From contig CAAECF010000032.1 of NCBI GenBank assembly GCA_900754275.1, forward strand, positions 1 to 24,761: a stretch of 24,761 bases of DNA, in the 5' to 3' direction. Origin of the DNA: an uncultured Collinsella sp. (GTDB taxonomy: Bacteria; Actinomycetota; Coriobacteriia; Coriobacteriales; Coriobacteriaceae). Shown piece by piece: positions 15,542 through 23,729 of this stretch. The notes beneath the pieces are model-generated. The model had not been told where the DNA came from. It saw only the letters and a program-made list of their open reading frames with translations, and made no database searches. Both the position numbers and the translations under genes were made by a program. Position 1 is the stretch's first letter. Each line of letters begins with the position of its first letter.

Positions 15542-18500
15542 ATGGATATGTTTGTGGACGAGCGCCAGCGCGTCTCGCATCGCCGTGGCGCGATTGCGCG
15601 CGGTGTAGCTAAGTGCGGCCTGGTGGCATTCCTGGCCTTCGCGATGGCCTTTGGCACCACGCCGGCTCAGCTGTGGGCCGAGGGCGCCGAGGGCATTGCC
15701 GAGGCTGTGGCTCAGGCTGCGACGCCGGACGAGGGTGCAGCGCCTGCGGGCGGTGCTGCCGACCAGGGCAACGCTGAGGTTTCGGATTCTGGGAGCGCGC
15801 CCGCGGCTAGTGCTGCCACAACAGGGGCGGCAGCTGGCGACGAAGGCTCGGCGACGGGGGAGAACCCTGCCGCGAGCGAGCAGTCTTCGACGGTAGCCGC
15901 TGGCCAAGTAGGATCTGCCGCCGCGACTGCCGTCCAGACAGAGAACCCGACAGAAACCAGCGATGTCGCCAAGAAGCAAGTCGAGGTCTCGTTCTCGATT
16001 ATCGGCACCGATGCCGACGGCAAGGCTCAGACCTGGGTGGCACCTACGCAACTCAAGCTCGACGAGGGCGCGACGGCTGCGGACGCCTTCGTTAAGCTGC
16101 AGCAGAAGACGGGCTTCAAGGCAGACTACGATGCAAACACGGCATACGGGTTCTACCTCAAAAGCATCACGTCCCCGACAGATAGCCGCACGCTTGCCTA
16201 CGACGCGACAACTGGTGCCTTCTGGCAGCTTTTTGTTGACGGTGCGTCTTCCGCGGTTGGCGCGAGCAGCGTCAAGCTCACCCAGGGGCAGAAGATTGAG
16301 TTTGCCTATACGGCTGGTAGCTCGTCCCCTGCCGTTAAGGACCAGCTTGCCGCAAATGTGACCGTCATTGGTCGCGATGCCCAGGGCAAGACTCAGACTT
16401 GGGTCGATAACGCGCAGTATGTGGTGACGTCCGGCTCGAGCGCACTTGACCTTACGAAGGTCGCGCTCGAGGCGAATGACATCGACGCCGTTGCTGCGGG
16501 CTCCTTCATTCTGAGCCTTAAGTACAACGGCGTTGAGCTGGGTACGCCGCTCGATTATTCGACCTATTGGCAGCTGTTCATCAACGGCAAGTCGAGCGAC
16601 TTCACGGCAGACAATGTCACCATTCATGCTGGCGATACCGTTACGTGGTTCTACGGTGGCTGGGGCGACCAGTTGCCCTCTGATTCCGTCCATGCTTCCG
16701 TTCAGGTGCTTGGCAAGGACAAGGACGGCAAGCAGCAGGTTTGGGCCTCGACGGGCCAGACGAGTCTCAAGGCGGGCTCTACTGCCAAGGATCTCCTTGA
16801 GCAGACCGGCCTTACTCTCGATGCTGGCGAATCGTCTTGGGGCTGGTTCCTCAACGGCATTACTTCGCCGTTCGATGGTAAGTCCTATGGCTGGGATGCT
16901 GCGACCAATAGCTATTGGCGCTTCTACGTAAATGGCAAGTTCGCCGACGTTGGCGCCGGTGCCTACAAGCTCCAGGAGGGTGACGCCGTCACCTTTATGT
17001 ATGGTGCTGACGCCGATGCCCTCCCCGGTCAGGTTCTTGGGTCCGTCGATGTTATCGGTCCCGATGTCAACGGCAACAATACTCGCTGGGGCTCGGCAAG
17101 CAATGTTTCTCTGCCCGAAGGCTCTACGGCCCAGGACCTTATTGAGACGGTTCTGAAGGCGAAGAGCGTTGATTACAACGCCTCCCAGAGCGGTGCATAC
17201 TGGTTCCTGAATTCCATTACTTCGCCGTTCGATCACAAGCCGTATGTCTGGGATGCTGCGACCAATAAATATTGGCATCTGTATATCAATGGAGAGCCCT
17301 CCTTACTCTGCGCCAATCAGATTACGCTCAAGAGCGGCGATAAGGTTACGCTTGCCTATACAACTGATAAATCGCCCATGCCCGATCCCGACAAGATTGT
17401 CGTGGACCCGAGTGCGACGACTCCTGATTGGGATGCCGAGTGGGCCGGCTACGGCAACAGTGGCAACGGTTCGACCGTAACGGATGCCAAGACGCCTGCG
17501 CAGGCCGCTGGTCTTAAGTGGGCCTTCGATTGGAAGGCCGAGTCTGGCCAGCAGTATGCCAACTGCAGCGAGCCTGTCATCGCTAACGGCTTTGTGTACA
17601 TCGCGACCGAGAACGAGCTCATTAAGATCGATTCGTCCACGGGCAAAAAGGTTGCCTCTGCGCCGCTTGCCTCCAAGGTGAGCTATACCTCTCGTCCGAT
17701 CTATACCAATGGTCTTATCATCGTTCCGCTCAACGGCGGTGCGGTCCAGGCGATTACTGCTGACAAGCTGATCTGCAAGTGGCTGACGCCTGGTTTGACG
17801 GACTTGACGCAGAGCTCCTGCACCGTCGTTTCGGACGGCGAGTACGTCTATGTAGGCTCGGTCGATATTTCGTATGACGAGAATTACAACGCGACCTACG
17901 GCAACGGCTCCTTTGCGCGCATTAAGATTGCCACGGGCGAAGTTTCTTGGCAGAACATCGACCCTGCCGAGGGCTATTACTGGACTGGTGCGGCTTTGAC
18001 GGATAAGTATGCCATCGTTCCTACGAGCGCGGGTACGCTTAAGTGCATTGATAAGACGACGGGCGATGTCGTTTCGACCATGAAGCTCGGCGCTCTCGCG
18101 AACGCCGACTGTGTCGCCGATCCGTCCAATGGTTCGACCTTCTATCAGATGACGCACGATGGAAAGCTCCATGTGATTTCGCTTTCGGCGAAGGGCGTAC
18201 TGAGCGAGCAGAAGACGGTCGACCTGGGTCTTACGAATAACATGAGCGCACCGGCGGTGGCTGGCGAAAACTTGATTGTCGGCGGACAGACGGCTACTGG
18301 CTCTGCTCTGGCTTTCTATAATCTGAAGACCGGTAAAACCACGATGGTCACCGCTGCTGACGGTAAAGAACTGCCGGCCGGATTAAACGGTATTGCTGCT
18401 ACTCCGCTGGTGAGTGTTCAGGGCGGCAAGACCTATGTGTACTTCACCGTTAACAGCGCGGATAGCAAGGATTACGTCAACTACTCTGCTGGTGGTGGCG

Positions 18501-18655
18501 TGTATCGCTATACGCTCGGCGATGCAGAGGCGACGCAGATTTATGATGCGGCTGGCCATTACCAGCACTGCGACTCTCCGGTCATTGCCGATGCATCTGG
18601 CAACCTGTACTACATCAATGATTCGGGCACGCTGTTCAAGCTGGGGGGCTGTTGA
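15542..18655 (+). CDS. Cobalamin-riboswitch-controlled surface protein: four DUF4430 domains plus PQQ-like beta-propeller (frameshifted before its anchor)
   Basis: The frame has 1037 aa. ATG 15542 has taggagaca upstream; ATG 15461 behind AAGGGGGA is a possible alternative. A long-n-region signal peptide ends near PAQLWAEG, followed by an Ala/Gly/Ser-rich linker to about 143. Four DUF4430 (transcobalamin/intrinsic-factor C-domain-like) repeats span about 144-261, 266-376, 381-498 and 499-613. Each has a final signature such as YWQLFING, YWRFYVNG or YWHLYING before a GD-V-WFY/MYG strand. Repeats 3 and 4 are most alike (both contain ITSPFD and WDAATN). Residues about 625-1037 form a PQQ-like beta-propeller with blades such as NGFVYIATENELIKIDSSTG and GNLYYINDSGTLFKL. 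The expected job is to bind cobalamin outside the cell. The stop at 18653 follows a six-G run. Removing one G joins the frame to the anchor region, so this frame as read would be released rather than anchored. Confidence 0.9.
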   Translation: MDMFVDERQRVSHRRGAIARGVAKCGLVAFLAFAMAFGTTPAQLWAEGAEGIAEAVAQAATPDEGAAPAGGAADQGNAEVSDSGSAPAASAATTGAAAGDEGSATGENPAASEQSSTVAAGQVGSAAATAVQTENPTETSDVAKKQVEVSFSIIGTDADGKAQTWVAPTQLKLDEGATAADAFVKLQQKTGFKADYDANTAYGFYLKSITSPTDSRTLAYDATTGAFWQLFVDGASSAVGASSVKLTQGQKIEFAYTAGSSSPAVKDQLAANVTVIGRDAQGKTQTWVDNAQYVVTSGSSALDLTKVALEANDIDAVAAGSFILSLKYNGVELGTPLDYSTYWQLFINGKSSDFTADNVTIHAGDTVTWFYGGWGDQLPSDSVHASVQVLGKDKDGKQQVWASTGQTSLKAGSTAKDLLEQTGLTLDAGESSWGWFLNGITSPFDGKSYGWDAATNSYWRFYVNGKFADVGAGAYKLQEGDAVTFMYGADADALPGQVLGSVDVIGPDVNGNNTRWGSASNVSLPEGSTAQDLIETVLKAKSVDYNASQSGAYWFLNSITSPFDHKPYVWDAATNKYWHLYINGEPSLLCANQITLKSGDKVTLAYTTDKSPMPDPDKIVVDPSATTPDWDAEWAGYGNSGNGSTVTDAKTPAQAAGLKWAFDWKAESGQQYANCSEPVIANGFVYIATENELIKIDSSTGKKVASAPLASKVSYTSRPIYTNGLIIVPLNGGAVQAITADKLICKWLTPGLTDLTQSSCTVVSDGEYVYVGSVDISYDENYNATYGNGSFARIKIATGEVSWQNIDPAEGYYWTGAALTDKYAIVPTSAGTLKCIDKTTGDVVSTMKLGALANADCVADPSNGSTFYQMTHDGKLHVISLSAKGVLSEQKTVDLGLTNNMSAPAVAGENLIVGGQTATGSALAFYNLKTGKTTMVTAADGKELPAGLNGIAATPLVSVQGGKTYVYFTVNSADSKDYVNYSAGGGVYRYTLGDAEATQIYDAAGHYQHCDSPVIADASGNLYYINDSGTLFKLGGC
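18643..18648 (+). repeat. G6 homopolymer at the frameshift site
   Basis: Six consecutive G sit where the propeller frame ends (LFKLGGC, stop). With five G the frame reads LFKLGAVESW and continues to 19316. Homopolymers of this kind slip during replication and sequencing. Confidence 0.85.
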
Positions 18656-19316
18656 GTCTTGGACGGTTGCCTTTAATTCCAACGGCGGGTCTGCTTGCGA
18701 CACTAAGTTCGTTGCTACGGCCGACGGCAAGCTGGTCAAGCCGGCCGATCCGACGCGCGATGGCTACACTTTCGGCGGTTGGTTCACCGATGAGGCTTGC
18801 ACGCAGGCGTATGACTTCAGTACGCCAGTGACGGCCGATCTGACGCTGTATGCCAAGTGGACCAAGAATGCTGTTAACCCTGGCGGCAATGGTGGTTCTG
18901 GCACTAATGGTGGCAACGGTGGCGCTGGCAACGGTTCCGGTGCTGGCACGGGCACGGGTTCCGGCTCCGGCACGAAGGGCCAGCAGGCCGGCGGCGCTAT
19001 CGCCCCGGGTCATAAGCCGACGACCAAGACGACGGTGTCGACCAAGACCGAGACCAAGGACAACAAGTCCGACAAGAAGGACACCGATAAGTCCGATAAG
19101 AAGGACGAGAAGAAGTCTGACAAGAAGGACAGCAAGTCCGACAAGAAGTCCGATTCCAAGTCCGATACGGGTGCTGCTTCCACGACCACTGCTAAGAAGT
19201 CCTCTAGTGCTTCCGAGCAGGAGACTGGCATCAACCCGCTCGCCATTGTTGGCGTTGCCGCCGGCGTCATCGGTCTCGCCATCGTCGGCGTGTTCGTGTT
19301 CACCAAACGTCGGTAG
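18648..19316 (+). pseudogene. C-terminal part of the DUF4430/propeller surface protein, out of frame
   Basis: About 222 codons continue from the preceding gene in the +1 frame and have no start codon of their own near the break. In order: an InlB-type repeat (WTVAFNSNGG ... GYTFGGWFTDEACTQAYDFS ... LTLYAKW, about 18657-18870), a Gly/Asn linker, a basic/Ser/Asp low-complexity stalk of SDKKD-like units (about 19020-19190), and a final membrane helix (GINPLAIVGVAAGVIGLAIV) ending in KRR. This is a complete cell-wall-spanning stalk and anchor, and all of it is undamaged. That argues the frameshift is recent, reversible or a sequencing error. Restored, the whole protein would have 1257 aa. Confidence 0.85.
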
Positions 19317-19325
19317 GTGAGGGCT

Positions 19326-20234
19326 GTGTCCAATAAATCCAAGGACGCTGACCCCAAGCAACCAGATTCCTCGTTTATCCAGCTTGACGATGCAAAGCAA
19401 AAGGGCGCCGCTTCGGCGGCGTCCGCCCCTCGCCGCAAGGCGCTCCTCGGCGTTCTGACTGCCGCGTGCACCATTCTGATTGTCGTCTCGCTGGGCTTCG
19501 TCCATCCTTCCGAGAGCGGCGCCTGGTCCATCGACTGGATCATTCAGACCGTGACGGGGGGGAGCGTCATCACCAAGGACACCAAGGCGTCTGGCTCGAC
19601 TACGACTTCGGGCGAGGCCAGTTCCAAGGATTCCAAGTCATCGAATGACGCAAAAGATGAGTCCAAGGATTCTAATGAGTCCAAGTCCAAGGACGATTCC
19701 GAGCCTTCAAACAAGGAATCGGACAAAAACTCGGATAGTAAGAAGTCCGAGGAACAGGACGGCAAGAAGTCTGGCGATAAATCCGCTGCCCAGAATACGG
19801 GAGCCGGCGATACTCCCAATGTGTCTGGCGGTGCTTCTTCGGGCGGCGGTCAGTCGTCTGATGGAGCCTCCAGCTCTAATGGCGGCAGCGCTCCCTCGGG
19901 CGGACAGGGCGGTTCGCAGGAGTCCAACTACGTAACGGTGTCGGTCTCGGTCACTTCGAGCGCTGTGGGCAATCCTGTGTCTTCTGGCGGCACCTTTACC
20001 TTTAACGAAGGTGCTACCGTCTACGATGCCCTGTGCGCGCTGGGCCTTTCTGTCAACGCACACGGCTCGTCGTACGGCACGTATGTCTCCGCGATTGGTG
20101 GTTTGGCCGAGAAACAGTACGGCGGCACGAGCGGCTGGATGTACTCCGTCAACGGCGCAACGCCCATGACGGCGTGCAGCAACTACGTTCTCTCCAACGG
20201 CGACAACGTGGTCTGGTATTACGTTACAGGCTAG
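19326..20234 (+). CDS. Membrane-anchored protein with one DUF4430 (transcobalamin-like) domain
   Basis: The product has 302 aa. GTG 19326 is chosen because AGGTGAGG lies just before it; GTG 19317 directly abuts the previous stop without a ribosome site. A cytoplasmic basic N-terminus is followed by one signal-anchor helix (about 38-59, ALLGVLTAACTILIVVSLGF). A long Ser/Lys/Asp/Gly stalk (about 80-198) crosses the wall. The C-terminal DUF4430 domain (about 200-302) has FTFNEGATVYDALCALG, SGWMYSVNG and the closing GDNVVWYYV. The domain family includes the cobalamin-facing C-domain fold of transcobalamin. It lies 9 bp after the anchor region of the large protein and is presumably on the same riboswitch-controlled transcript, which ends in a terminator at 20294. 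Likely role: second corrinoid-binding station nearer the membrane. No transporter gene is adjacent. Confidence 0.88.
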   Translation: MSNKSKDADPKQPDSSFIQLDDAKQKGAASAASAPRRKALLGVLTAACTILIVVSLGFVHPSESGAWSIDWIIQTVTGGSVITKDTKASGSTTTSGEASSKDSKSSNDAKDESKDSNESKSKDDSEPSNKESDKNSDSKKSEEQDGKKSGDKSAAQNTGAGDTPNVSGGASSGGGQSSDGASSSNGGSAPSGGQGGSQESNYVTVSVSVTSSAVGNPVSSGGTFTFNEGATVYDALCALGLSVNAHGSSYGTYVSAIGGLAEKQYGGTSGWMYSVNGATPMTACSNYVLSNGDNVVWYYVTG

Positions 20235-20261
20235 AGGCTTCGACATAGCGCGCCAGACGGG

Positions 20262-20294
20262 CGGTTCGGACAGACATCCGGGCCGTTCGTTTTT
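20262..20294 (+). terminator. Terminator of the riboswitch-controlled operon
   Basis: A 9-bp stem (20262-20270 with 20277-20285, two G-U pairs) has a 6-nt loop and is followed by ttcgttttt. Confidence 0.65.
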
Positions 20295-20331
20295 CAAGTG
20301 AATGGGACTGGGTCGCCGGGTCTTTCGGCAA

Positions 20332-20368
20332 ACAAAAAAACCGGTTGGAATGGGAATTCCAACCGGTT
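20332..20368 (-). terminator. Strong intrinsic terminator of the GtrA genes
   Basis: A 13-bp perfect stem (AACCGGTTGGAAT, 4-nt loop, complement) is followed on the minus strand by a run of seven or more T (20340-20332). It lies 27 bp past the stop of the minus-strand GtrA gene. Confidence 0.9.
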
Positions 20369-20394
20369 ATACATTCAAGCAAATAGCGAATCGA

Positions 20395-20802
20395 CTACGA
20401 CCGTGCGCCCTCGAGGAAGAAGCGACGGCTGAAGTAGTTGTACCAGGTGACGAGGAACGTGGCGATGGCCTTCATGGCCTGGTAGCCGATGCTCAAAAAC
20501 GTGACGCCCACAAACATGTACAGGTCGTTGAGGCCCAGGCCGATCACCGACAGGATAGTGAAGATCGTGAACTCGCGCTTGCGGCTCATGCCTTCGCGAT
20601 GGTCGAACACGTACTTCATGCTGAGCCAGTAGTTGACCACGACGGACGTGATGAACGAAACCGTGGTGCTCATCAAAAAGTCGAGGTGAAACAGCTCGAC
20701 GAGCGCAATGAGCATACCCCAGTCGATGCCAAAGGAGATAAGACCCACGACAGCGAACTTGAGGAACTGCTTGGTATGAGGTTGTGCCAGTGCCTTGCGC
20801 AC
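20395..20802 (-). CDS. GtrA family membrane protein (downstream copy)
   Basis: The product has 135 aa from GTG 20802 (GGATGTG upstream). It has four predicted membrane helices with the family start QFLKFAVVGLISFGIDWGML and an NYWLSMKYVF loop; the C-terminus is FLEGARS. GtrA-like proteins are thought to help move or flip lipid-linked sugars for cell-envelope glycosylation. No glycosyltransferase is adjacent. It shares NY...SMKYVF-H-EGMSR-REF and LSVIGL-LND with the next gene upstream, so the two are paralogues. A 218-bp gap separates them, with a CCCACG/CGTGGG hairpin of uncertain role near 20957-20996. Confidence 0.9.
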   Translation of the reverse strand: MRKALAQPHTKQFLKFAVVGLISFGIDWGMLIALVELFHLDFLMSTTVSFITSVVVNYWLSMKYVFDHREGMSRKREFTIFTILSVIGLGLNDLYMFVGVTFLSIGYQAMKAIATFLVTWYNYFSRRFFLEGARS

Positions 20803-21020
20803 GTAATCACATCCAATGCGTTGATGAATCGAGCAGTGGATACTTTAGAGCTTTTGCAAGGGAAGCGTAAGGTCTTTGCCAAGAACTATACGAACTCGCC
20901 AAATTTTCAAGAGCTAATCCGCAAACGTTGAAAATTTGCCCGTAAACGAGCAAAGCCCACGAACAACACAGCGCTCGACGCGCGTCATCCGTGGGCATCG
21001 TAAAGCTGTAAGGTTGCGAG

Positions 21021-21416
21021 TTACTTGGTCTCGTCGCCTTCCAGGAAGATCTTTCGGGTCACAAAGTTGTAGACCATGACAAGCGCGGTGGCGCAGATCT
21101 TGGCGATATTGGCCTCGAGTCCCAGACCGGCGTTGAGTGTCAACACGATACCGTCGTTGAGTGCCAGGCCGATCACGGACAGCACGACAAAGATAATGAA
21201 CTCGCGGCGGCGGCTCATGCCTTCCTTGTGCGCAAACACGTATTTCATGCTTGCGAGGTAGTTAAAGATGAGTGAGATGATAAAGCCGCTGGTGTTGGCG
21301 ATTAGGATGTTAAGGCCCAGACCGTAGTGGAGCAGATTCATAATGCCAAAGTCGATAACCGTGGCAATGACACCGACGATGCCAAATTTCATGATCTGCG
21401 CAAGGAGCTTTTGCAT
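21021..21416 (-). CDS. GtrA family membrane protein (upstream copy)
   Basis: The product has 131 aa from ATG 21416 (AAGGCAGG upstream). A TTG at 21479 would add 21 residues, but its ribosome site is too close. Four membrane helices begin with LAQIMKFGIVGVIATVIDFG. It has the same EGMSRRREFIIFVVLSVIGLALND segment as its paralogue and ends FLEGDETK. The gene follows the fructose-bisphosphatase by 78 bp on the same strand, so read-through from fbp is possible. Tandem GtrA copies may form a heteromer or serve different lipid-linked sugars; this is inference. Confidence 0.88.
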   Translation of the reverse strand: MQKLLAQIMKFGIVGVIATVIDFGIMNLLHYGLGLNILIANTSGFIISLIFNYLASMKYVFAHKEGMSRRREFIIFVVLSVIGLALNDGIVLTLNAGLGLEANIAKICATALVMVYNFVTRKIFLEGDETK

Positions 21417-21494
21417 GGTACCTGCCTTAAGCTGGCGCCGAAGCGCCGCGGGGATGACAAACTCAGCAAGTTTAGCCAATCTCCACGGGTGGAG

Positions 21495-23411
21495 CTAGGC
21501 GCGCTCCTCGATAGCACCGTTTCTATATGCATCGAGCAGCTGGCGCAGGTCCTGGATCTGGCTGCGGATCTTGGCTCCGGAATCGGTGTCGCTCACCATG
21601 CGGCGACGGTCTGCTTGGTCAAAACGGTTGGTCTCGCTTTCGATGTCCACGTTGCGTGTGAGTGCCTCGGCAACCGTCGTAAAGGCCCGGTGCGACTTGA
21701 GGCGGCAGCCGCGCGAGCTCGAGATGAGCGTATAGCCGGCGATACCCGTCTTGGGATGGTAAGCGCGGCAGAAGCCGCCATCGATGACCAGCAGCTTGCC
21801 CTCGGCGCGGATGGGCCGCTCGCCCTTGGTGGTTTTAACGGGCGTGTGGCCGTTGATGATGTGACCGGTCGGTGAGCATGCCATGGGCGCGACGCCAAAC
21901 TCGCGCATGATGTCATCGCAGACCGAGGGCGACTTGGTAAGCGTAAAGTACGGGTCCATCGGCTCGACCCAGGTGCTCTTATCGGCGATATAGGCGCGCT
22001 CAAAGGTGCGCACCAGGCGTCCGCTGGCGGGTGAGTTAAAGCCAATCCACAGGTACCACATCCAGTCGAGCGCGTCGCGGTCGCCCACGCGCCAGGCGCG
22101 GCGGGCGATGTGGTCGCAAAAATCGAGATAATCGCGGCCAGCGTGCCAGGTGCCCAGGCAGTTCATGCTGCTAAAGGTGCCGTCTTCGTTGAGCGGCACG
22201 CAGCCATGGAACAGCAGGTTGCCGTTGGCGACCTTGTACATCGAGCCGTGGGAATAGAGGAAATCGATATGGCGATGCAGGTGATCGGCGGTGACAAACT
22301 CGGACACGAGCTTGTCGATGATGTGCTGCTCCTGAGACGTGAGCGTATAGGGGTCCGTCGGGTCGACGGTGGGGAAGTCGTTGGTCGTGAGCGGCCACAC
22401 ACTGCCGTCGGCGAGCGTGACCGTGCCGGCGTCGTGATCGATCTTGTCGAGTAACAGACGGTCGGTCATGTCGAACTCGGGATGGCGCTGGATAATCTGG
22501 CCCTCGAGCTTAAAGAGCAGGACGTTGATGGCCTTGATCAGCGGGGTGATGGACTCGCCGGCGGTGTAGGTGGCATCGGCAAAGGCGACAAGCTCACGCA
22601 GCGAGATGCCGTAGTCGTTCTCGAGGATCTCGTAATTGTCGTAGCGTAGGTTGTTGCGCAGCACCGTGGCGATGCAGGCGGGCTCACCGGCCGCAGCGCC
22701 CATCCACAGCAGGTCGTGGTTGCCCCACTGGATGTCGAGTGAATGGTAGGTGAGCAGACGGTCCATAATCTTGGCAGCGCCGCCGCCGCGGTCGAAGATG
22801 TCGCCCACCAGGTGCAGGTGGTCGACGGCCAGGCGCTTGATGAGCGAGGCGAGCGACTCGATAAAGTCGTCGGCGCTGGCGGTCTCCAGAATGGACTCCA
22901 CGATGCGCTCGTGATAACGCACGCGATAGTTGTTCTCGTCCGGGTGCGTGTGCAACAACTCGTCGATGATGTAGGCGTAATCGCGTGGGATGGCCTTACG
23001 CACCTTGGAGCGCGTATAGCGGCTCGAAAGCGACCGGGCAACCATGATGAGCTGGTCAAGTATCGTCTTGTACCAGGTGGGCGAGTCCTCGCGCTGGCTG
23101 CGGACCAGCTCGATCTTCTCGCGCGGGTAGTAGATGAGCGTGCACAGCTCGCCCTTCTCGTCAAAGGAGAGCGTTTCGCCAAAGATTTCGTCGACATGCT
23201 CGCGCACGACGCCCGAGCAGTTGTTGAGGATGTGCATAAAGGCTTCGTACTCGCCATGCACGTCGCTCATAAAATGCTCAGTGCCTTTGGGCAGGTTGAG
23301 GATGGCCGAGAGGTTGATGATCTCGGTAAACGCGGATTGCTCGGTGGGAAACTGTCTCGACAGCAGGCGCAGATACTTGAAGTCTTGCGGATTGCGATCG
23401 AATGCGACCAT
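21495..23411 (-). CDS. fbp: Class III fructose-1,6-bisphosphatase
   Basis: The product has 638 aa from ATG 23411, preceded by GGAAGGTG; the frame runs up to 23456 but without a site. It hydrolyses fructose-1,6-bisphosphate to fructose-6-phosphate in gluconeogenesis. The metallophosphoesterase motifs are all present: SDVHGEYEAF (D50, H52), GDIFDRGGG (203-211), GNHD (230-233) and GHTP further on (NGHTPVKTTKGERPIRAEGK). The N-terminal QDFKYLRLLSRQFPT and the length match the Bacillus-type class III family (about 640-670 aa). It is cytoplasmic. An inverted repeat in the promoter region suggests control by a DNA-binding regulator. It may be cotranscribed with the GtrA gene downstream. Confidence 0.96.
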   Translation of the reverse strand: MVAFDRNPQDFKYLRLLSRQFPTEQSAFTEIINLSAILNLPKGTEHFMSDVHGEYEAFMHILNNCSGVVREHVDEIFGETLSFDEKGELCTLIYYPREKIELVRSQREDSPTWYKTILDQLIMVARSLSSRYTRSKVRKAIPRDYAYIIDELLHTHPDENNYRVRYHERIVESILETASADDFIESLASLIKRLAVDHLHLVGDIFDRGGGAAKIMDRLLTYHSLDIQWGNHDLLWMGAAAGEPACIATVLRNNLRYDNYEILENDYGISLRELVAFADATYTAGESITPLIKAINVLLFKLEGQIIQRHPEFDMTDRLLLDKIDHDAGTVTLADGSVWPLTTNDFPTVDPTDPYTLTSQEQHIIDKLVSEFVTADHLHRHIDFLYSHGSMYKVANGNLLFHGCVPLNEDGTFSSMNCLGTWHAGRDYLDFCDHIARRAWRVGDRDALDWMWYLWIGFNSPASGRLVRTFERAYIADKSTWVEPMDPYFTLTKSPSVCDDIMREFGVAPMACSPTGHIINGHTPVKTTKGERPIRAEGKLLVIDGGFCRAYHPKTGIAGYTLISSSRGCRLKSHRAFTTVAEALTRNVDIESETNRFDQADRRRMVSDTDSGAKIRSQIQDLRQLLDAYRNGAIEERA

Positions 23412-23438
23412 AAAACACCTTCCGATAGGGCTGGTAAA

Positions 23439-23468
23439 ACTGATAAACAGCGTCAAACGTTTATCAGT
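23439..23468. promoter_or_regulatory. 10-bp perfect inverted repeat upstream of fbp, candidate operator
   Basis: ACTGATAAAC (23439-23448) and GTTTATCAGT (23459-23468) are perfect inverted copies with a 10-nt spacer, so their centres are 20 bp apart, two helical turns. On the minus strand the spacer contains TTGACG, a good -35. A dimeric repressor could bind here. The site lies 28-57 bp before the fbp start. Confidence 0.55.
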
Positions 23469-23551
23469 ATGCGCCGCTTTTGTTTCGATTGGGGATGGGC
23501 GGCCGAATTGTTAGCCGAACGGTTTGGTAAATCGATTTAGTGGAGGTAGAT

Positions 23552-23611
23552 ATGGCGGTTGAGTGGAGACGTGGGGTCGTTTTTACAGACGTATGCCTCC
23601 GGGATCGATAG
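23552..23611 (+). CDS. Possible 19-aa leader peptide between fbp and degV
   Basis: ATG 23552 has a strong GGAGGTAG site 5-6 nt upstream and is followed by 19 codons and a TAG. The product (MAVEWRRGVVFTDVCLRDR) resembles nothing I know. It precedes degV by 118 bp and may be a leader peptide or chance. The 318-bp region 23412-23729 holds no other gene. Confidence 0.3.
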   Translation: MAVEWRRGVVFTDVCLRDR

Positions 23612-23692
23612 AGATGATGACGGTAAAGATGTTCACCACCTTTGGCTCTATTTGGTAAATAGTGGACATTTGTACCGTATTTATGCTTGCTG

Positions 23693-23701
23693 TGCGATAA
23701 T
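23693..23701 (+). promoter_or_regulatory. Extended -10 promoter of the DegV gene
   Basis: TGC followed by GATAAT is a TGn extended -10. A TTGTAC at 23670 is 20 bp upstream, too far for a standard -35. Transcription would start near 23708, just before the ribosome site. Confidence 0.5.
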
Positions 23702-23729
23702 TTTTATAACTATACGTAAGGAGCCTCAT

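Noticed and set aside
15224..17278. 684-codon open frame on the minus strand opposite the riboswitch and DUF4430 gene
   Set aside because: The plus strand carries a clear riboswitch and repeated domains. The minus frame has no recognisable motif and follows from GC-rich codon use.
18643..18655. Programmed +1 ribosomal frameshift at the G6 run
   Set aside because: There is no internal SD-like stimulator at the right distance and no rare-codon or prfB-type site. A length change in the homopolymer explains the data more simply.
19020..19190. Possible CRISPR-like or minisatellite array in the Lys/Ser/Asp stalk
   Set aside because: The units are degenerate codon repeats of a low-complexity protein stalk in frame, with no constant repeat and spacer structure.
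23523..23660. Ten-base direct repeat tttggtaaat at 23523 and 23651
   Set aside because: It is short and AT-rich in an AT-rich spacer, so chance is likely.
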